Assembly (NCBI RefSeq): GCF_900105005.1 | Contig: NZ_LT629748.1 | Coordinates: 3,348,001 to 3,412,000, forward strand | Source: Halopseudomonas litoralis | Lineage (GTDB): Bacteria; Pseudomonadota; Gammaproteobacteria; Pseudomonadales; Pseudomonadaceae | Length of the DNA stretch: 64,000 nucleotides | Direction: 5' to 3' | In this document: positions 46,613-55,603 of the stretch, one piece after another | How positions within the stretch are numbered: the stretch's first letter is position 1 | Layout: every line of letters begins with the position of its first letter | The notes under the pieces: generated by a model | Told to the model about the DNA's origin: nothing | Databases searched by the model: none | Seen by the model: the letters and a program-made list of their open reading frames with translations, nothing else | Translations under genes and position numbers: made by a program

Positions 46613-48697
46613 ATGTCTCTGCAGCTCGAACGCACCCCTCTGACGGTATTCAAGGGCGTTGGCCCGGCGGTGGCGGAAAAGCTCGGTCGCCTCGGCCTGA
46701 ACAGCGTGCAGGATGTGCTGTTCCACCTGCCGTCGCGCTATCAGGATCGCACCCGTATCACTCCGATTGGCGCGCTGCGTCCCGGCATGGATGCGGTTAT
46801 CGAAGGGGTACTGCTGGGTGCGGACGTGGTCATGGGCCGGCGCCGCAGTCTGCTGTGTCGCATTCAGGATGGCAGCGGCACCCTCAGTCTGCGTTTCTAC
46901 TATTTCTCCGCGGCGCTGAAGGCCAACCTGCAACGCGGCAGTCACTGGCGCTGCTACGGCGAAGCCAGATCCGGCGCCTCCGGGCTGGAAATCTATCACC
47001 CGGAAATGCAGAACCTCGATACCCAGCAGGCGGCGCCGGTGGCAGCCACCCTTACGCCAATCTATCCGGCGACTGAAGGGTTATCCCAGCAACGCCTGCG
47101 CAGCCTGACCGACGCCGCACTGGCCTGGCTGGAGCAAGGCAACAGTCTGCCGGACCTGCTGGCGCCGGAACTCACCGAGCAATATCAATTGCCATCGCTG
47201 CGTGAGGCCATTCGCACATTGCATCGCCCGCCCCCCGACATCGATCTGCAGGCGCTGGAGGACGGCCGTCACTGGGCGCAGCATCGGCTGGCGTTCGAGG
47301 AGCTGCTGGCACACCAGTTGACCATGCTCAGGCTGCGCGCCCAGGTACGGGCGCACCGTGCGCCAGTGATGCAGGCCTCTGGTGAATTGGCTCACGCCTA
47401 CGTCCAGCAACTGGGCTTCCCTCTCACCGGCGCCCAACAACGGGTGGCAGACGAGATCCGCGTCGACCTGCAGCAGTCCAGGCCCATGTTGCGACTGGTG
47501 CAGGGCGATGTCGGTGCTGGCAAGACCGTGGTCGCAGCACTGGCCGCGCTGCAGGCACTGGAGGCCGGTTGGCAGGTGGCACTGATGGCGCCGACCGAAA
47601 TCCTTGCTGAGCAGCATTTCAACAACTTCCAACGCTGGTTCACACCACTGGGCATTTCCGTTGCCTGGATGGCTGGCAAGCTTAAGGGCAAGACCCGCGC
47701 CAATCAGTTGCAGATGATCGCCACAGGCGAGGCCGCCATGGTGGTCGGCACCCACGCGCTGTTTCAGCCCGAGGTGCAATTTCACAATCTCGGCTTGGCA
47801 GTCATCGACGAGCAGCATCGCTTCGGTGTGCAGCAGCGCCTGGCCCTGCGTGACAAGGGCGCCGCCGGGCAGTTTTCACCGCACCAGCTGATCATGACGG
47901 CCACGCCAATCCCGCGCACCCTGGCGATGAGCGCCTATGCCGATCTGGATACCTCGGTGCTGGATGAACTGCCGCCTGGCCGTACGCCGATCAACACAGT
48001 GCTGGTATCCGACAGTCGTCGCGATGAGGTGATCGAGCGCGTACGCGCCGGCTGCGCCGAAGGGCGCCAGGCGTACTGGGTATGTACGCTGATCGAAGAG
48101 TCCGAGCAATTGCAGGCGCAGGCTGCCGAAGTCACCTGGCAAACCCTCTGCGAACAATTGCCGGGGCTGTCGATCGGCTTGATCCATGGCCGCATGAAAT
48201 CCACGGAAAAAGCCGAGCTCATGGCAGCCTTCAAGGAAGGTGACCTACACCTGCTGGTCGCCACTACGGTCATCGAGGTGGGTGTGGATGTGCCCAACGC
48301 CAGTCTGATGATCATCGAAAACCCGGAACGTCTCGGCCTGGCACAGCTGCACCAGTTGCGCGGTCGGGTCGGTCGCGGCAGCACCGCCAGCCACTGCGTA
48401 CTGCTGTACCACACACCCCTGTCGGCCCTCGGACGCGAGCGGCTGGGCATCATGCGGGAGAGCTCGGACGGCTTCGTCATCGCTGAAAAGGATCTGGAAC
48501 TGCGCGGCCCCGGTGAGGTGCTGGGTACCCGGCAGACCGGACTGGTGCAGTTTCGCGTTGCCGATCTGGTACGTGATGCCGACCTGCTGCCACAAGTACA
48601 GGAGGCTGCCGCTGGCTTTGCTCGACAGCATCCGCAACGGGTCAGTCTGATAATTGATCGCTGGCTGGCAGAAGGGCAGCAGTTCGCTCAGGTATGA
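46613..48697 (+). CDS. recG: ATP-dependent DNA helicase RecG
   Basis: 694-residue branch-migration helicase for stalled forks and Holliday junctions. An N-terminal wedge/OB region (about 1-240) is followed by superfamily 2 helicase motifs: VQGDVGAGKTVVAALA (I), VIDEQHRFGVQQR (II, DEQH), MTATPIPRTLAM (III), and GLIHGRMKSTEK, TTVIEVGVDVPNA and QLRGRVGRG (IV-VI). All are intact. It starts 9 bp after oxyR. Confidence 0.97.
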   Translation: MSLQLERTPLTVFKGVGPAVAEKLGRLGLNSVQDVLFHLPSRYQDRTRITPIGALRPGMDAVIEGVLLGADVVMGRRRSLLCRIQDGSGTLSLRFYYFSAALKANLQRGSHWRCYGEARSGASGLEIYHPEMQNLDTQQAAPVAATLTPIYPATEGLSQQRLRSLTDAALAWLEQGNSLPDLLAPELTEQYQLPSLREAIRTLHRPPPDIDLQALEDGRHWAQHRLAFEELLAHQLTMLRLRAQVRAHRAPVMQASGELAHAYVQQLGFPLTGAQQRVADEIRVDLQQSRPMLRLVQGDVGAGKTVVAALAALQALEAGWQVALMAPTEILAEQHFNNFQRWFTPLGISVAWMAGKLKGKTRANQLQMIATGEAAMVVGTHALFQPEVQFHNLGLAVIDEQHRFGVQQRLALRDKGAAGQFSPHQLIMTATPIPRTLAMSAYADLDTSVLDELPPGRTPINTVLVSDSRRDEVIERVRAGCAEGRQAYWVCTLIEESEQLQAQAAEVTWQTLCEQLPGLSIGLIHGRMKSTEKAELMAAFKEGDLHLLVATTVIEVGVDVPNASLMIIENPERLGLAQLHQLRGRVGRGSTASHCVLLYHTPLSALGRERLGIMRESSDGFVIAEKDLELRGPGEVLGTRQTGLVQFRVADLVRDADLLPQVQEAAAGFARQHPQRVSLIIDRWLAEGQQFAQV

Positions 48698-48773
48698 GCC
48701 CGCGCAGCGCCCAAACGCCCATGCTAAGATCGTCTCAACAGCACTCCCGAATGCCCGGACAAGGAACCCACTG

Positions 48774-50186
48774 ATGATGAATCAAGCGGCAACGCCGTCA
48801 GCCAGCGCCAGCCTGCCTGATCTATTGGAAAAGCAGCTGCAGCAGAAGGCAATTGCCTATCAGCTACGCCCGCAGAGCGCATGCGGCCCGCTCGCCCAGC
48901 AGGTTCAGGTCTGTCTGCTGAGTGACGCCGAGGGGATGCTGCTGACCCTGATCCCTGCCGATCATCTGTTGGACCTGAAAGCATTGGCCGGGGTTACCGG
49001 ACGGGAGCTGCAACCGGTACGCGATCAGCAACTGCAGGAAATCCTCAGCCGCTATCAATTGACTCACCTACCCGGCCTGCCGGTGTTGGTGGACTCGCTC
49101 TGCCTGATCGAGCAACAATTGCTGGCTCACCCCCGCGTTTGGCTACCCAGTGGTCTTCCCGGCTGGACCCTGGAGCTGGAACAGTGTGCGCTGGCTGATC
49201 TGACGGAAACTGCCACGGTCAATACCTTTGCCGTGCCCCTGAGCAATATTGAATGCACTGCCGAAGGCGCCGAGCAGGACCATGAGGATATCAACACAGC
49301 GGTGCAGAACTTCACCGCGCTGCGCATGCGCCAGCGGCTGGAGGAAACCATCGAGATTCCGCCACTACCCAGCACCGCACAACGAATCATGAAACTGCGA
49401 GTCAATCCCGACTCCACCGTCGAGCAACTGACCGATGTGGTGGAAACCGATCCCAGCCTGGCGGCACAGGTAGTCAGCTGGGCATCCTCCTCGTTCTACG
49501 CCGCTCCCGGGAAGATCCGCTCGGTGGAAGATGCCATTACCCGGGTGCTGGGCTTCGATCTGGTGATCAATCTCGCGGTGGGCCTGTCACTGGGCAAGAC
49601 CTTCAGCCTGCCCAAGGACGCTCCCGAACGCACCACGTCCTATTGGGAACAGGCTATTTATACTGCTGCGACCATCGAGGGCCTGGCCAAGGTGATGCCT
49701 CGCGACCGACGACCGGAGCTGGGTCTCAATTACCTCGCGGGGCTGCTGCACAACTTCGGCTATCTGCTGCTGGCGTACATCTTCCCACCTTATTTCAAAT
49801 TGATCTGCCGCCACATGGAAGCCAACCCCCATGTTCCGGCCCATCTGGTGGATCAACACCTGCTCGGGGTGAACCGGGACCAGATTGGCAGCTGGCTGAT
49901 GCGCTATTGGGACATGCCAACGGAAATATCCAGCGCCATTCGCCATCAGCACGACCCCGTCTATGTGGGCGAACATCATCTGTATGCCAACCTGACCTAT
50001 CTCAGCCTGGCGCTGCTACGCGAACGGGAGCTGGGTGATGGCCCGCCCATGGTGATTTCGGATGATCTGCTGGAGCGTCTGGGGCTGACCCGCGAAACGG
50101 CGGAGCAGGCTGTAGACAAAGTACTGAATGCGCGGGATGCACTGCGCAAGCTGGTGAACGAATATCAGCTTGGCTGGGATCGCTGA
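48774..50186 (+). CDS. YbaK-like and HDOD domain protein
   Basis: 470 residues in two parts. The N-terminal ~150 residues resemble the aminoacyl-tRNA deacylase/YbaK fold (LLEKQLQQKAIAYQLRPQS, TLIPADHLLDLKALAGVTGRELQPV). The C-terminal HDOD domain (about 190-400) has LPPLPSTAQRIMKL-like IPPLPSTAQRIMKLRVNPDSTVEQLTDVVETDPSLAAQVVSWASSSFY and LGFDLVINLAVGLSLG. HDOD proteins act in signalling, often linked to c-di-GMP or stress. The start is ATG 48774 or 48777, with AAGGA upstream. Such fusions are known in Pseudomonas; the role is not established. Confidence 0.85.
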   Translation: MMNQAATPSASASLPDLLEKQLQQKAIAYQLRPQSACGPLAQQVQVCLLSDAEGMLLTLIPADHLLDLKALAGVTGRELQPVRDQQLQEILSRYQLTHLPGLPVLVDSLCLIEQQLLAHPRVWLPSGLPGWTLELEQCALADLTETATVNTFAVPLSNIECTAEGAEQDHEDINTAVQNFTALRMRQRLEETIEIPPLPSTAQRIMKLRVNPDSTVEQLTDVVETDPSLAAQVVSWASSSFYAAPGKIRSVEDAITRVLGFDLVINLAVGLSLGKTFSLPKDAPERTTSYWEQAIYTAATIEGLAKVMPRDRRPELGLNYLAGLLHNFGYLLLAYIFPPYFKLICRHMEANPHVPAHLVDQHLLGVNRDQIGSWLMRYWDMPTEISSAIRHQHDPVYVGEHHLYANLTYLSLALLRERELGDGPPMVISDDLLERLGLTRETAEQAVDKVLNARDALRKLVNEYQLGWDR

Positions 50187-50224
50187 GCATGGCTGCCGGG
50201 GGCTGACCGCCCCCGGCTGGTCGG

Positions 50225-50497
50225 TCAATTGATAGAGTCTTTCAATCCCTTGCCGGGTTTGAAGGAGACGGTATTGCTGGCCTTGATCTGAACCGGCTCA
50301 CCGGTTTGTGGGTTCTTGCCGGTCCGGGCGCCACGATGCCGCTGTAGAAAGGTACCGAACCCGACCAAGGTAACCGTATCCTTGCGGCTCAAAGCCTGGG
50401 TGATTTCATCAAGAATCGCGTTGAGCGCGCGGCTGGCCTGGTCCTTGCTCAAATCAGCCTTGTCGGCAATAGCCGCTGCGAGTTCCGGTTTACGCAT
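50225..50497 (-). CDS. hupB: HU-family DNA-binding protein
   Basis: 90-residue nucleoid protein. It begins MRKPELAAAIADKADLSKDQASRALNAILDEI and contains GFGTFLQRHRGARTGKNPQTGEPVQIKASNTVSFKPGKGLKDSIN, with the DNA-intercalating arm and its NPxTG turn. The ATG at 50497 is favoured over one four codons upstream by family alignment. In Pseudomonas an HU gene also sits between recG and the rubredoxin genes. Exact paralogue (HupA or HupB) is uncertain. Confidence 0.93.
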   Translation of the reverse strand: MRKPELAAAIADKADLSKDQASRALNAILDEITQALSRKDTVTLVGFGTFLQRHRGARTGKNPQTGEPVQIKASNTVSFKPGKGLKDSIN

Positions 50498-50668
50498 ATA
50501 AAGCCTCACTATGTGTTGTTTTTGTTTTTCGCTGCTTAGCGCAGCGATGCTTCATGATAGCCCGCCTTACCTGGCCCCAAGACTGTCAAAGCCTGCTCAG
50601 CATGGCACGACTTGAAGGCAAGTGCCAGCCAAAAACCAGGCTGCCAAACACAGTTATCGCCGATTTAA

Positions 50669-50698
50669 CGGGAAAAGACAAAACTGTCTCATTACCCG
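50669..50698 (-). terminator. Possible rubredoxin terminator
   Basis: AGACA and TGTCT form a 5-bp stem around AAAC (50676-50689), enclosed by CGGG/CCCG; on the minus strand the inner stem is followed by TTTT. The stop codon of rubredoxin is 10 bp away. Confidence 0.4.
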
Positions 50699-50707
50699 AG
50701 CCGCGCA

Positions 50708-50875
50708 TCAGCCGATGGCAATCATTTCAAAGTCTTCCTTGCCGACACCGCAATCAGGGCATTGCCAATCGGCCGGCACGTCTTCCCAGCGCGTGCCGGC
50801 GGCGATGCCGTCATCTGGCCAGCCTTCAGCTTCGTCGTAGATAAATCCGCATACAATGCATTGCCACTTCTTCAT
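50708..50875 (-). CDS. rubA: Rubredoxin
   Basis: 55-residue iron-sulfur electron carrier, too short for standard length cut-offs. Four cysteines form two knuckles, [10 protein letters not shown] and [12 protein letters not shown], which hold one Fe. It begins MKKWQ and has the [19 protein letters not shown] core of the family. AGGA lies seven nt before the ATG. In Pseudomonas rubredoxins near this locus pass electrons from rubredoxin reductase to alkane hydroxylase; no such enzyme is in the window. It is divergent from ubiC. Confidence 0.96.
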   Translation of the reverse strand: MKKWQCIVCGFIYDEAEGWPDDGIAAGTRWEDVPADWQCPDCGVGKEDFEMIAIG

Positions 50876-51011
50876 CGGCCATTCCTGGTAAATGTGTCAT
50901 ATGGTAAATATCAGTCCTTGAGACTACCGGAAACCCGTATCTGCGGCCAAGCTCAGTCCAGTCATGCTACCCTCTCCCATTCGACTTATTCAGGCAGCAA
51001 CAGAGAGCCCC

Positions 51012-51533
51012 GTGAGCATCCCCGACTGGCATCCCGCAACAGCACACACCGGTATTTCCGATAACGTATTGCTCGACTGGCTCAGCGGCACCGGCTCGTT
51101 GACCCAACGACTGAAGGCCGCCGGTTGCAATGATTTCCGGGTAGAGGTGCTGGACGAGCAACAACAACCGGCGCGCGCCGATGAGGCTGCGGCGCTCGGG
51201 TTGGCCGAAGGGCATCCGGTGTGGGTGCGTGAGGTATTGCTGCATACTGCCGGTGCGCCCCGGGTATTTGCCCGCACGGTCGCGGACCTGCAGGCTTTCA
51301 ATGCCGCCGGTGTGCATCTGGAGAATCTGGGTAGCCGCAGTCTCGGCGAGTTGCTGTTCAATGACCCGCGAATTCACCGCGAGCCTATCGAGATCAGTCG
51401 CTACCCTGTTCAGTGGCTGCCCGCAGACCGGCAGCATGATGGCTGCTGGGCGCGACGCTCGCTGTTCGTCAGCGACCGGCTGCAATTGCTGGTTTGCGAG
51501 GTATTTCTTCCCGGCTGGCCGCCAGCCGCCTGA
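51012..51533 (+). CDS. ubiC: Chorismate lyase
   Basis: 173-residue enzyme that splits chorismate to 4-hydroxybenzoate and pyruvate, the first committed step of ubiquinone synthesis. Motifs: [52 protein letters not shown] and [21 protein letters not shown]. The GTG at 51012 is preferred by family length and AGAGAG upstream; an in-frame ATG at 50964 would add 16 residues. ubiA follows after 25 bp. Confidence 0.93.
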   Translation: MSIPDWHPATAHTGISDNVLLDWLSGTGSLTQRLKAAGCNDFRVEVLDEQQQPARADEAAALGLAEGHPVWVREVLLHTAGAPRVFARTVADLQAFNAAGVHLENLGSRSLGELLFNDPRIHREPIEISRYPVQWLPADRQHDGCWARRSLFVSDRLQLLVCEVFLPGWPPAA

Positions 51534-51558
51534 CCCATTCACTGCTTCGGAGATCATC

Positions 51559-52449
51559 GTGTCCGGCCTGCTGATCAAACCCCTGTCTCGTCTTCATCCC
51601 CGCGCCATCGATTTCATTCATTTGATGCGCCTGGACCGCCCCATTGGCGTCTATCTGTTGCTGTGGCCGACACTGTGCGCCTTATGGCTGGCGGCGGGCG
51701 GTTTTCCGGATCCGGTACTGCTGGTGGTGTTCATCGCCGGTGTGGCGCTGATGCGCGCCGCCGGCTGCGCGATAAACGATTTTGCCGATCGCAAGGTCGA
51801 CGGCCATGTCACCCGCACCCGCAATCGGCCGCTGGCCACCGGTAAGGTCAGCGCCCGGGAAGCACTGGTGGTCTTTGCCATATTGGTGGCGCTCAGCGCA
51901 TCGCTGCTGTTGTTCACCAACCTGCTTACTTTCAGATTGTCATTGCTGGCGCTGGCGCTGGCTACCGTCTACCCCTTCTGCAAACGTTTTACCTTTTATC
52001 CTCAAATAGTGTTGGGCGCAGCCTATTCCATGGCCATCCCCATGGCCTTCGCCGCGCAGACCGGCGAGCTGCCGGTAGCGCTGTGGCTGCTGTATCTTGC
52101 CAACCTGCTGTGGACCGTGGCCTACGACACCGAGTACGCCATGTGCGACCGGCCCGATGATCTGGTCATCGGCGTCAAATCCACCGCCATCGTGTTCGGC
52201 GAATTCGACAAGCTGATCATCGCGCTGCTGCAGGGCCTGACGCTGCTGTGCCTGTTGCTGGTCGGCAGCCGTTTCGAGCTCGGCATCTTCTATTATCTGG
52301 GGCTGGTGGCCATGTCGCTGAGCTTCGGTTGGCAGCACTGGCTGATCCGCGACCGCGAGCCCCAGGCCTGCCTGGCGGCTTTCCTGTCCAATCACTGGAG
52401 CGGGCTGCTGGTGTTTGCCGGCCTGGTTCTCGACTACCGCCTGGGTTAA
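51559..52449 (+). CDS. ubiA: 4-hydroxybenzoate octaprenyltransferase
   Basis: 296-residue inner-membrane prenyltransferase with about nine hydrophobic segments. The two Asp-rich motifs are [12 protein letters not shown] and [12 protein letters not shown], both intact. It attaches the polyprenyl tail to 4-hydroxybenzoate made by UbiC. The GTG start at 51559 has GGAG seven nt upstream and gives the normal length. It forms an operon with ubiC; phoB follows 77 bp later under its own promoter. Confidence 0.96.
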   Translation: MSGLLIKPLSRLHPRAIDFIHLMRLDRPIGVYLLLWPTLCALWLAAGGFPDPVLLVVFIAGVALMRAAGCAINDFADRKVDGHVTRTRNRPLATGKVSAREALVVFAILVALSASLLLFTNLLTFRLSLLALALATVYPFCKRFTFYPQIVLGAAYSMAIPMAFAAQTGELPVALWLLYLANLLWTVAYDTEYAMCDRPDDLVIGVKSTAIVFGEFDKLIIALLQGLTLLCLLLVGSRFELGIFYYLGLVAMSLSFGWQHWLIRDREPQACLAAFLSNHWSGLLVFAGLVLDYRLG

Positions 52450-52456
52450 GGGTCTG

Positions 52457-52490
52457 CAGTCACACAACTGCAATAATTTTGTTATCTAAT
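52457..52490 (+). promoter_or_regulatory. Pho box and -10 of phoBR
   Basis: CAGTCAC-ACAA-CTGCAAT (52457-52474) has two 7-mers that each match CTGTCAT at 5 of 7 positions, with the correct 4-bp spacing. TCTAAT at 52485-52490 is a good -10 placed 10 bp after the box. This fits PhoB autoregulation. Confidence 0.6.
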
Positions 52491-52526
52491 CGGTGTATGT
52501 CAGACACTGCAACTGGACGGAGCATC

Positions 52527-53216
52527 ATGGCAGACAAGACCATACTGATCGTAGACGACGAAGCCCCCATCCGGGAAATGATTGCCGTTGCGCTGGAAAT
52601 GGCTGGTTACCGCTGCCTTGAGGCAGAAAATACCCAGCAGGCGCATGCTTCCATCATCGATGCCAAGCCGGATCTGATCCTGCTGGACTGGATGCTGCCG
52701 GGCACTACCGGCATCGAACTGGCCCGTCGTCTCAAACGTGACGAATTGACCAGCGACATTCCGATCATCATGCTCACCGCCAAAGGCGAGGAAGATAACA
52801 AGATCCAGGGCCTGGAAGTCGGTGCGGATGATTACATCACCAAACCCTTCTCGCCGCGGGAACTGGTCGCCCGCCTCAAGGCCGTGCTGCGCCGCGCCGG
52901 CCCGGTGGATGAGGAAGCCCCCATCGAAGTGGACGGCTTGCATCTCGACCCGGTCAGTCACCGCGTCACCATTGACGGTGCACCGGCCGAAATCGGGCCC
53001 ACCGAGTACCGCCTGCTGCAGTTCTTCATGACCCATCAGGAACGCGCCTATACTCGTGGCCAGTTGCTGGACCAGGTCTGGGGCGGCAATGTGTATGTGG
53101 AGGAGCGCACCGTGGATGTGCATATCCGCCGCCTGCGCAAGGCACTGGGCTCTACCTATGATGGATTGGTGCAGACCGTACGCGGCACCGGCTATCGCTT
53201 TTCCACCAAGGGCTGA
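52527..53216 (+). CDS. phoB: Phosphate regulon response regulator PhoB
   Basis: 229-residue OmpR-family regulator. The receiver domain (1-120) has DD at 10-11, phosphoacceptor D54 in LLDWMLPG, and K in TKPFSP; the C-terminal winged helix has [31 protein letters not shown]. It activates pst and other Pho genes under phosphate limitation. GGAG lies six nt upstream of the ATG. phoR follows after 39 bp. Confidence 0.97.
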   Translation: MADKTILIVDDEAPIREMIAVALEMAGYRCLEAENTQQAHASIIDAKPDLILLDWMLPGTTGIELARRLKRDELTSDIPIIMLTAKGEEDNKIQGLEVGADDYITKPFSPRELVARLKAVLRRAGPVDEEAPIEVDGLHLDPVSHRVTIDGAPAEIGPTEYRLLQFFMTHQERAYTRGQLLDQVWGGNVYVEERTVDVHIRRLRKALGSTYDGLVQTVRGTGYRFSTKG

Positions 53217-53255
53217 AGTGTTCCGGCGCGGCAGCGTTTCCCAAACAGATCCAGG

Positions 53256-54557
53256 ATGATGCGGGTGGAGAAAAACTGGTTCCGGGCGATCACAGGCAAG
53301 CTGTTCTGGCTGCTGATGATCTGCCTGCTGATAGGTCTTGTCGTAGGGCAACCAGCGTGGGCCCTGGCCATTGGCCTGAGCGGTTACCTGATCTGGATGC
53401 TGCGCCAACTGCAGCGCTTTCAGCTCTGGTTGCAGGCCCACCCCAGCGATCCACCGCCCGAAGCACCGGGACTGTGGGGCGAAATCTTCGATGGCATCTA
53501 CCGCATGCAGCGCCGCGACAAGCGCCTGCGGGCACGCATGCAGTCAGTCATAGAACGCATCCAGTCGTCAACCGCGGCGCTGAGCGACGGGGTCGTGATG
53601 ATCGACAAGGACGGTCATCTGGAGTGGTGGAACCATGCTGCCGAAGATCTGCTCGGCCTGCGCGCACCGGATGACAGCGGACAACATGTGCATAACCTGC
53701 TACGTGATCCGCGCTTTATCGACTATTTCGATCAGGGCAGTTATCGCGAGCCGCTGGATATACCCTCGCCGGTGAACATCAGTACCTGGCTGCAGTACAA
53801 CATCACGCGCTACGGCAACGGTGAACGCCTGCTGCTGGTACGGGATGTCACCCGGTTGCATAACCTCGAACAGATGCGCAAGGACTTCGTTGCCAACGTC
53901 TCCCATGAGCTGCGCACGCCACTGACCGTGGTAGTGGGCTATCTGGAGACCATGATCGACAGTGACGACGGAAGCAACTCGCGCTGGCAGCGGCCATTGC
54001 ACCAGATGCAGCAACAGGCGCGCCGCATGCAGAGCCTGCTGAATGATCTGCTGATGCTGTCGCGCCTGGAGACCGCCGAAGCTACCACCGAAGAGAAGCC
54101 CGTGGACATCGCCCTTATGCTGCCCGGCATTCGCAAGGACGCCCTGGCACTCTCCGGTGACCGGCAACACGAGATCACAATCGAAAACGCAACCCAGGTG
54201 CGGCTAACGGGGCTGGAAATGGAACTGCGCAGTGCCATTTCCAATCTGGTCTACAACGCGGTGAAATACACTCAGGATGGCGGCAGCATCCAGGTCAGTT
54301 GGTCCCAGGATGACCGCGGCGCGAGATTTAGCGTAACGGATAATGGTCCGGGCATTTCCCCGGAGCACCTGCACCGGCTGACCGAGCGCTTCTACCGTGT
54401 CGACTCCAGCCGCAACAGTACCACCGGCGGCACCGGCCTAGGTCTGGCTATCGTCAAGCACGTACTGATGCGTCATGAAGGCGAGCTGCAGATCACCAGT
54501 ACGGTCGGCAAGGGGAGTACCTTCACTTGTGTGTTCCCGCCGGAGCGGCTGATCTAA
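53256..54557 (+). CDS. phoR: Phosphate regulon sensor kinase PhoR
   Basis: 433-residue membrane histidine kinase. Two close N-terminal hydrophobic segments (about 13-48) are followed by a PAS domain (about 98-200), the DHp helix with H217 in NVSHELRTPLTVV, and the ATPase domain with N box NLVYNAVKY, G1 DNGPGI and G2 GTGLGLAIVKH. There is no large periplasmic sensor, as expected of PhoR, which is controlled through PstSCAB-PhoU. The start is the first of two tandem ATGs. Confidence 0.96.
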   Translation: MMRVEKNWFRAITGKLFWLLMICLLIGLVVGQPAWALAIGLSGYLIWMLRQLQRFQLWLQAHPSDPPPEAPGLWGEIFDGIYRMQRRDKRLRARMQSVIERIQSSTAALSDGVVMIDKDGHLEWWNHAAEDLLGLRAPDDSGQHVHNLLRDPRFIDYFDQGSYREPLDIPSPVNISTWLQYNITRYGNGERLLLVRDVTRLHNLEQMRKDFVANVSHELRTPLTVVVGYLETMIDSDDGSNSRWQRPLHQMQQQARRMQSLLNDLLMLSRLETAEATTEEKPVDIALMLPGIRKDALALSGDRQHEITIENATQVRLTGLEMELRSAISNLVYNAVKYTQDGGSIQVSWSQDDRGARFSVTDNGPGISPEHLHRLTERFYRVDSSRNSTTGGTGLGLAIVKHVLMRHEGELQITSTVGKGSTFTCVFPPERLI

Positions 54558-54562
54558 GCCGT

Positions 54563-55447
54563 TTACCGAACGGGTGGCGCTGCCTGATGGCCACCCTCGG
54601 CGATCAGTTGCGACAGCCATTCCAATTTGGCCGGATCCTGATCGACGAATTTCAGCGACACCAGCACCCATTCGCAATCCATTCGATCCTCCAGCGCCGC
54701 CACCGTGTGCACGTAGCCATTGATGCGCGCCACATCCTTGTCGCCTTCCTGCTCCAGATCCAGCACGGCGCTATCAAACACCCCCGGCAGATGCTCGCCC
54801 CGACGTACAACCATGCGCGCATCACGCAAGCTCAGACTGCGGATGACGCAGGCAAACTGATGCCCCGCCACCCGTAGCTGGGCGCGGGCAGCGGAACGAG
54901 CCGACGAGCGGGTATCCGCTTGCGCTGCAGCATTCTGTCTGGATGATGCCTTTGTCGCAGCCGCTGGTTGGGGCTTCGCCTGGCGGCCACCGAGCAGGCT
55001 GGCAACGGATTCCTGGGCATGGCCGGTGCTGGTCTGTACCGGCCGACTACGCAGTTGCTGCAGTTTACCGGCGCGCTGCAGCGCCTTGCTGACCTTGGAG
55101 ATCAGTTGCTCATTGTTGAAGGGCTTGCCGACGTAATCGCTGACACCCGCCTGGATGGCTTCCACCACGTTATCGCGATCGCCCCGGCTGGTGACCATGA
55201 TGAACGGCGTCTTCTCCTGACCCGGCTGTTCACGGAACCATTGCAGCAGCTCGAGACCGCTCAGCTCCGGCATTTCCCAGTCGCACAGAATCAGGTCGAA
55301 CGAGGTTCGGCCAAGCAACTGTCGCGCCTTGCTGCCGTTCACCGCCTCTTCAATCTGCAGACCGGGGAAATGGCTACGCAACGCCTTCTTGATCAGGTCA
55401 CGGATAAACGGCGCGTCATCCACAACCAGGACGGATACACTCGCCAT
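54563..55447 (-). CDS. Response regulator with degenerate PilZ-like C-terminus
   Basis: 294 residues. The N-terminal receiver (1-125) is intact: DD at 10-11, phosphoacceptor D56 in ILCDWEMPELSG, VTSRG and GKPF. A low-complexity Ala/Arg/Gln linker (about 130-190) leads to a C-terminal domain (195-290) with the beta pattern of PilZ (VIRSLSLRDARMVV, LPGVFDSAVLDLE), but the RxxxR and D/NxSxxG c-di-GMP residues are not clearly kept. It is convergent with phoR (5 bp apart). A similar regulator lies near phoU in P. aeruginosa. The partner kinase and output are unknown. Confidence 0.8.
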   Translation of the reverse strand: MASVSVLVVDDAPFIRDLIKKALRSHFPGLQIEEAVNGSKARQLLGRTSFDLILCDWEMPELSGLELLQWFREQPGQEKTPFIMVTSRGDRDNVVEAIQAGVSDYVGKPFNNEQLISKVSKALQRAGKLQQLRSRPVQTSTGHAQESVASLLGGRQAKPQPAAATKASSRQNAAAQADTRSSARSAARAQLRVAGHQFACVIRSLSLRDARMVVRRGEHLPGVFDSAVLDLEQEGDKDVARINGYVHTVAALEDRMDCEWVLVSLKFVDQDPAKLEWLSQLIAEGGHQAAPPVR

Positions 55448-55544
55448 GGGGTTCTCTCTGTCGGTTACCGCAACAGCTTAACCCACAGTAATGGCAAAAA
55501 CCCAGCCAAGGGCGCAGGGGGGAGGAGCAACGGCATATGGGTCA

Positions 55545-55583
55545 GCGCCCTGTCGACGCTGCGAGGTAGCATCAACAGGGCGC
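55545..55583. terminator. Stem-loop after the Fe-alcohol dehydrogenase gene
   Basis: GCGCCCTGT pairs with ACAGGGCGC, with additional near-complementary GACGCT/AGCATC inside. It lies 21 bp beyond the dehydrogenase stop on the minus strand, with no T-run. Confidence 0.45.
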
Positions 55584-55603
55584 GGCGGGCGCTGGGCAGA
55601 CGA

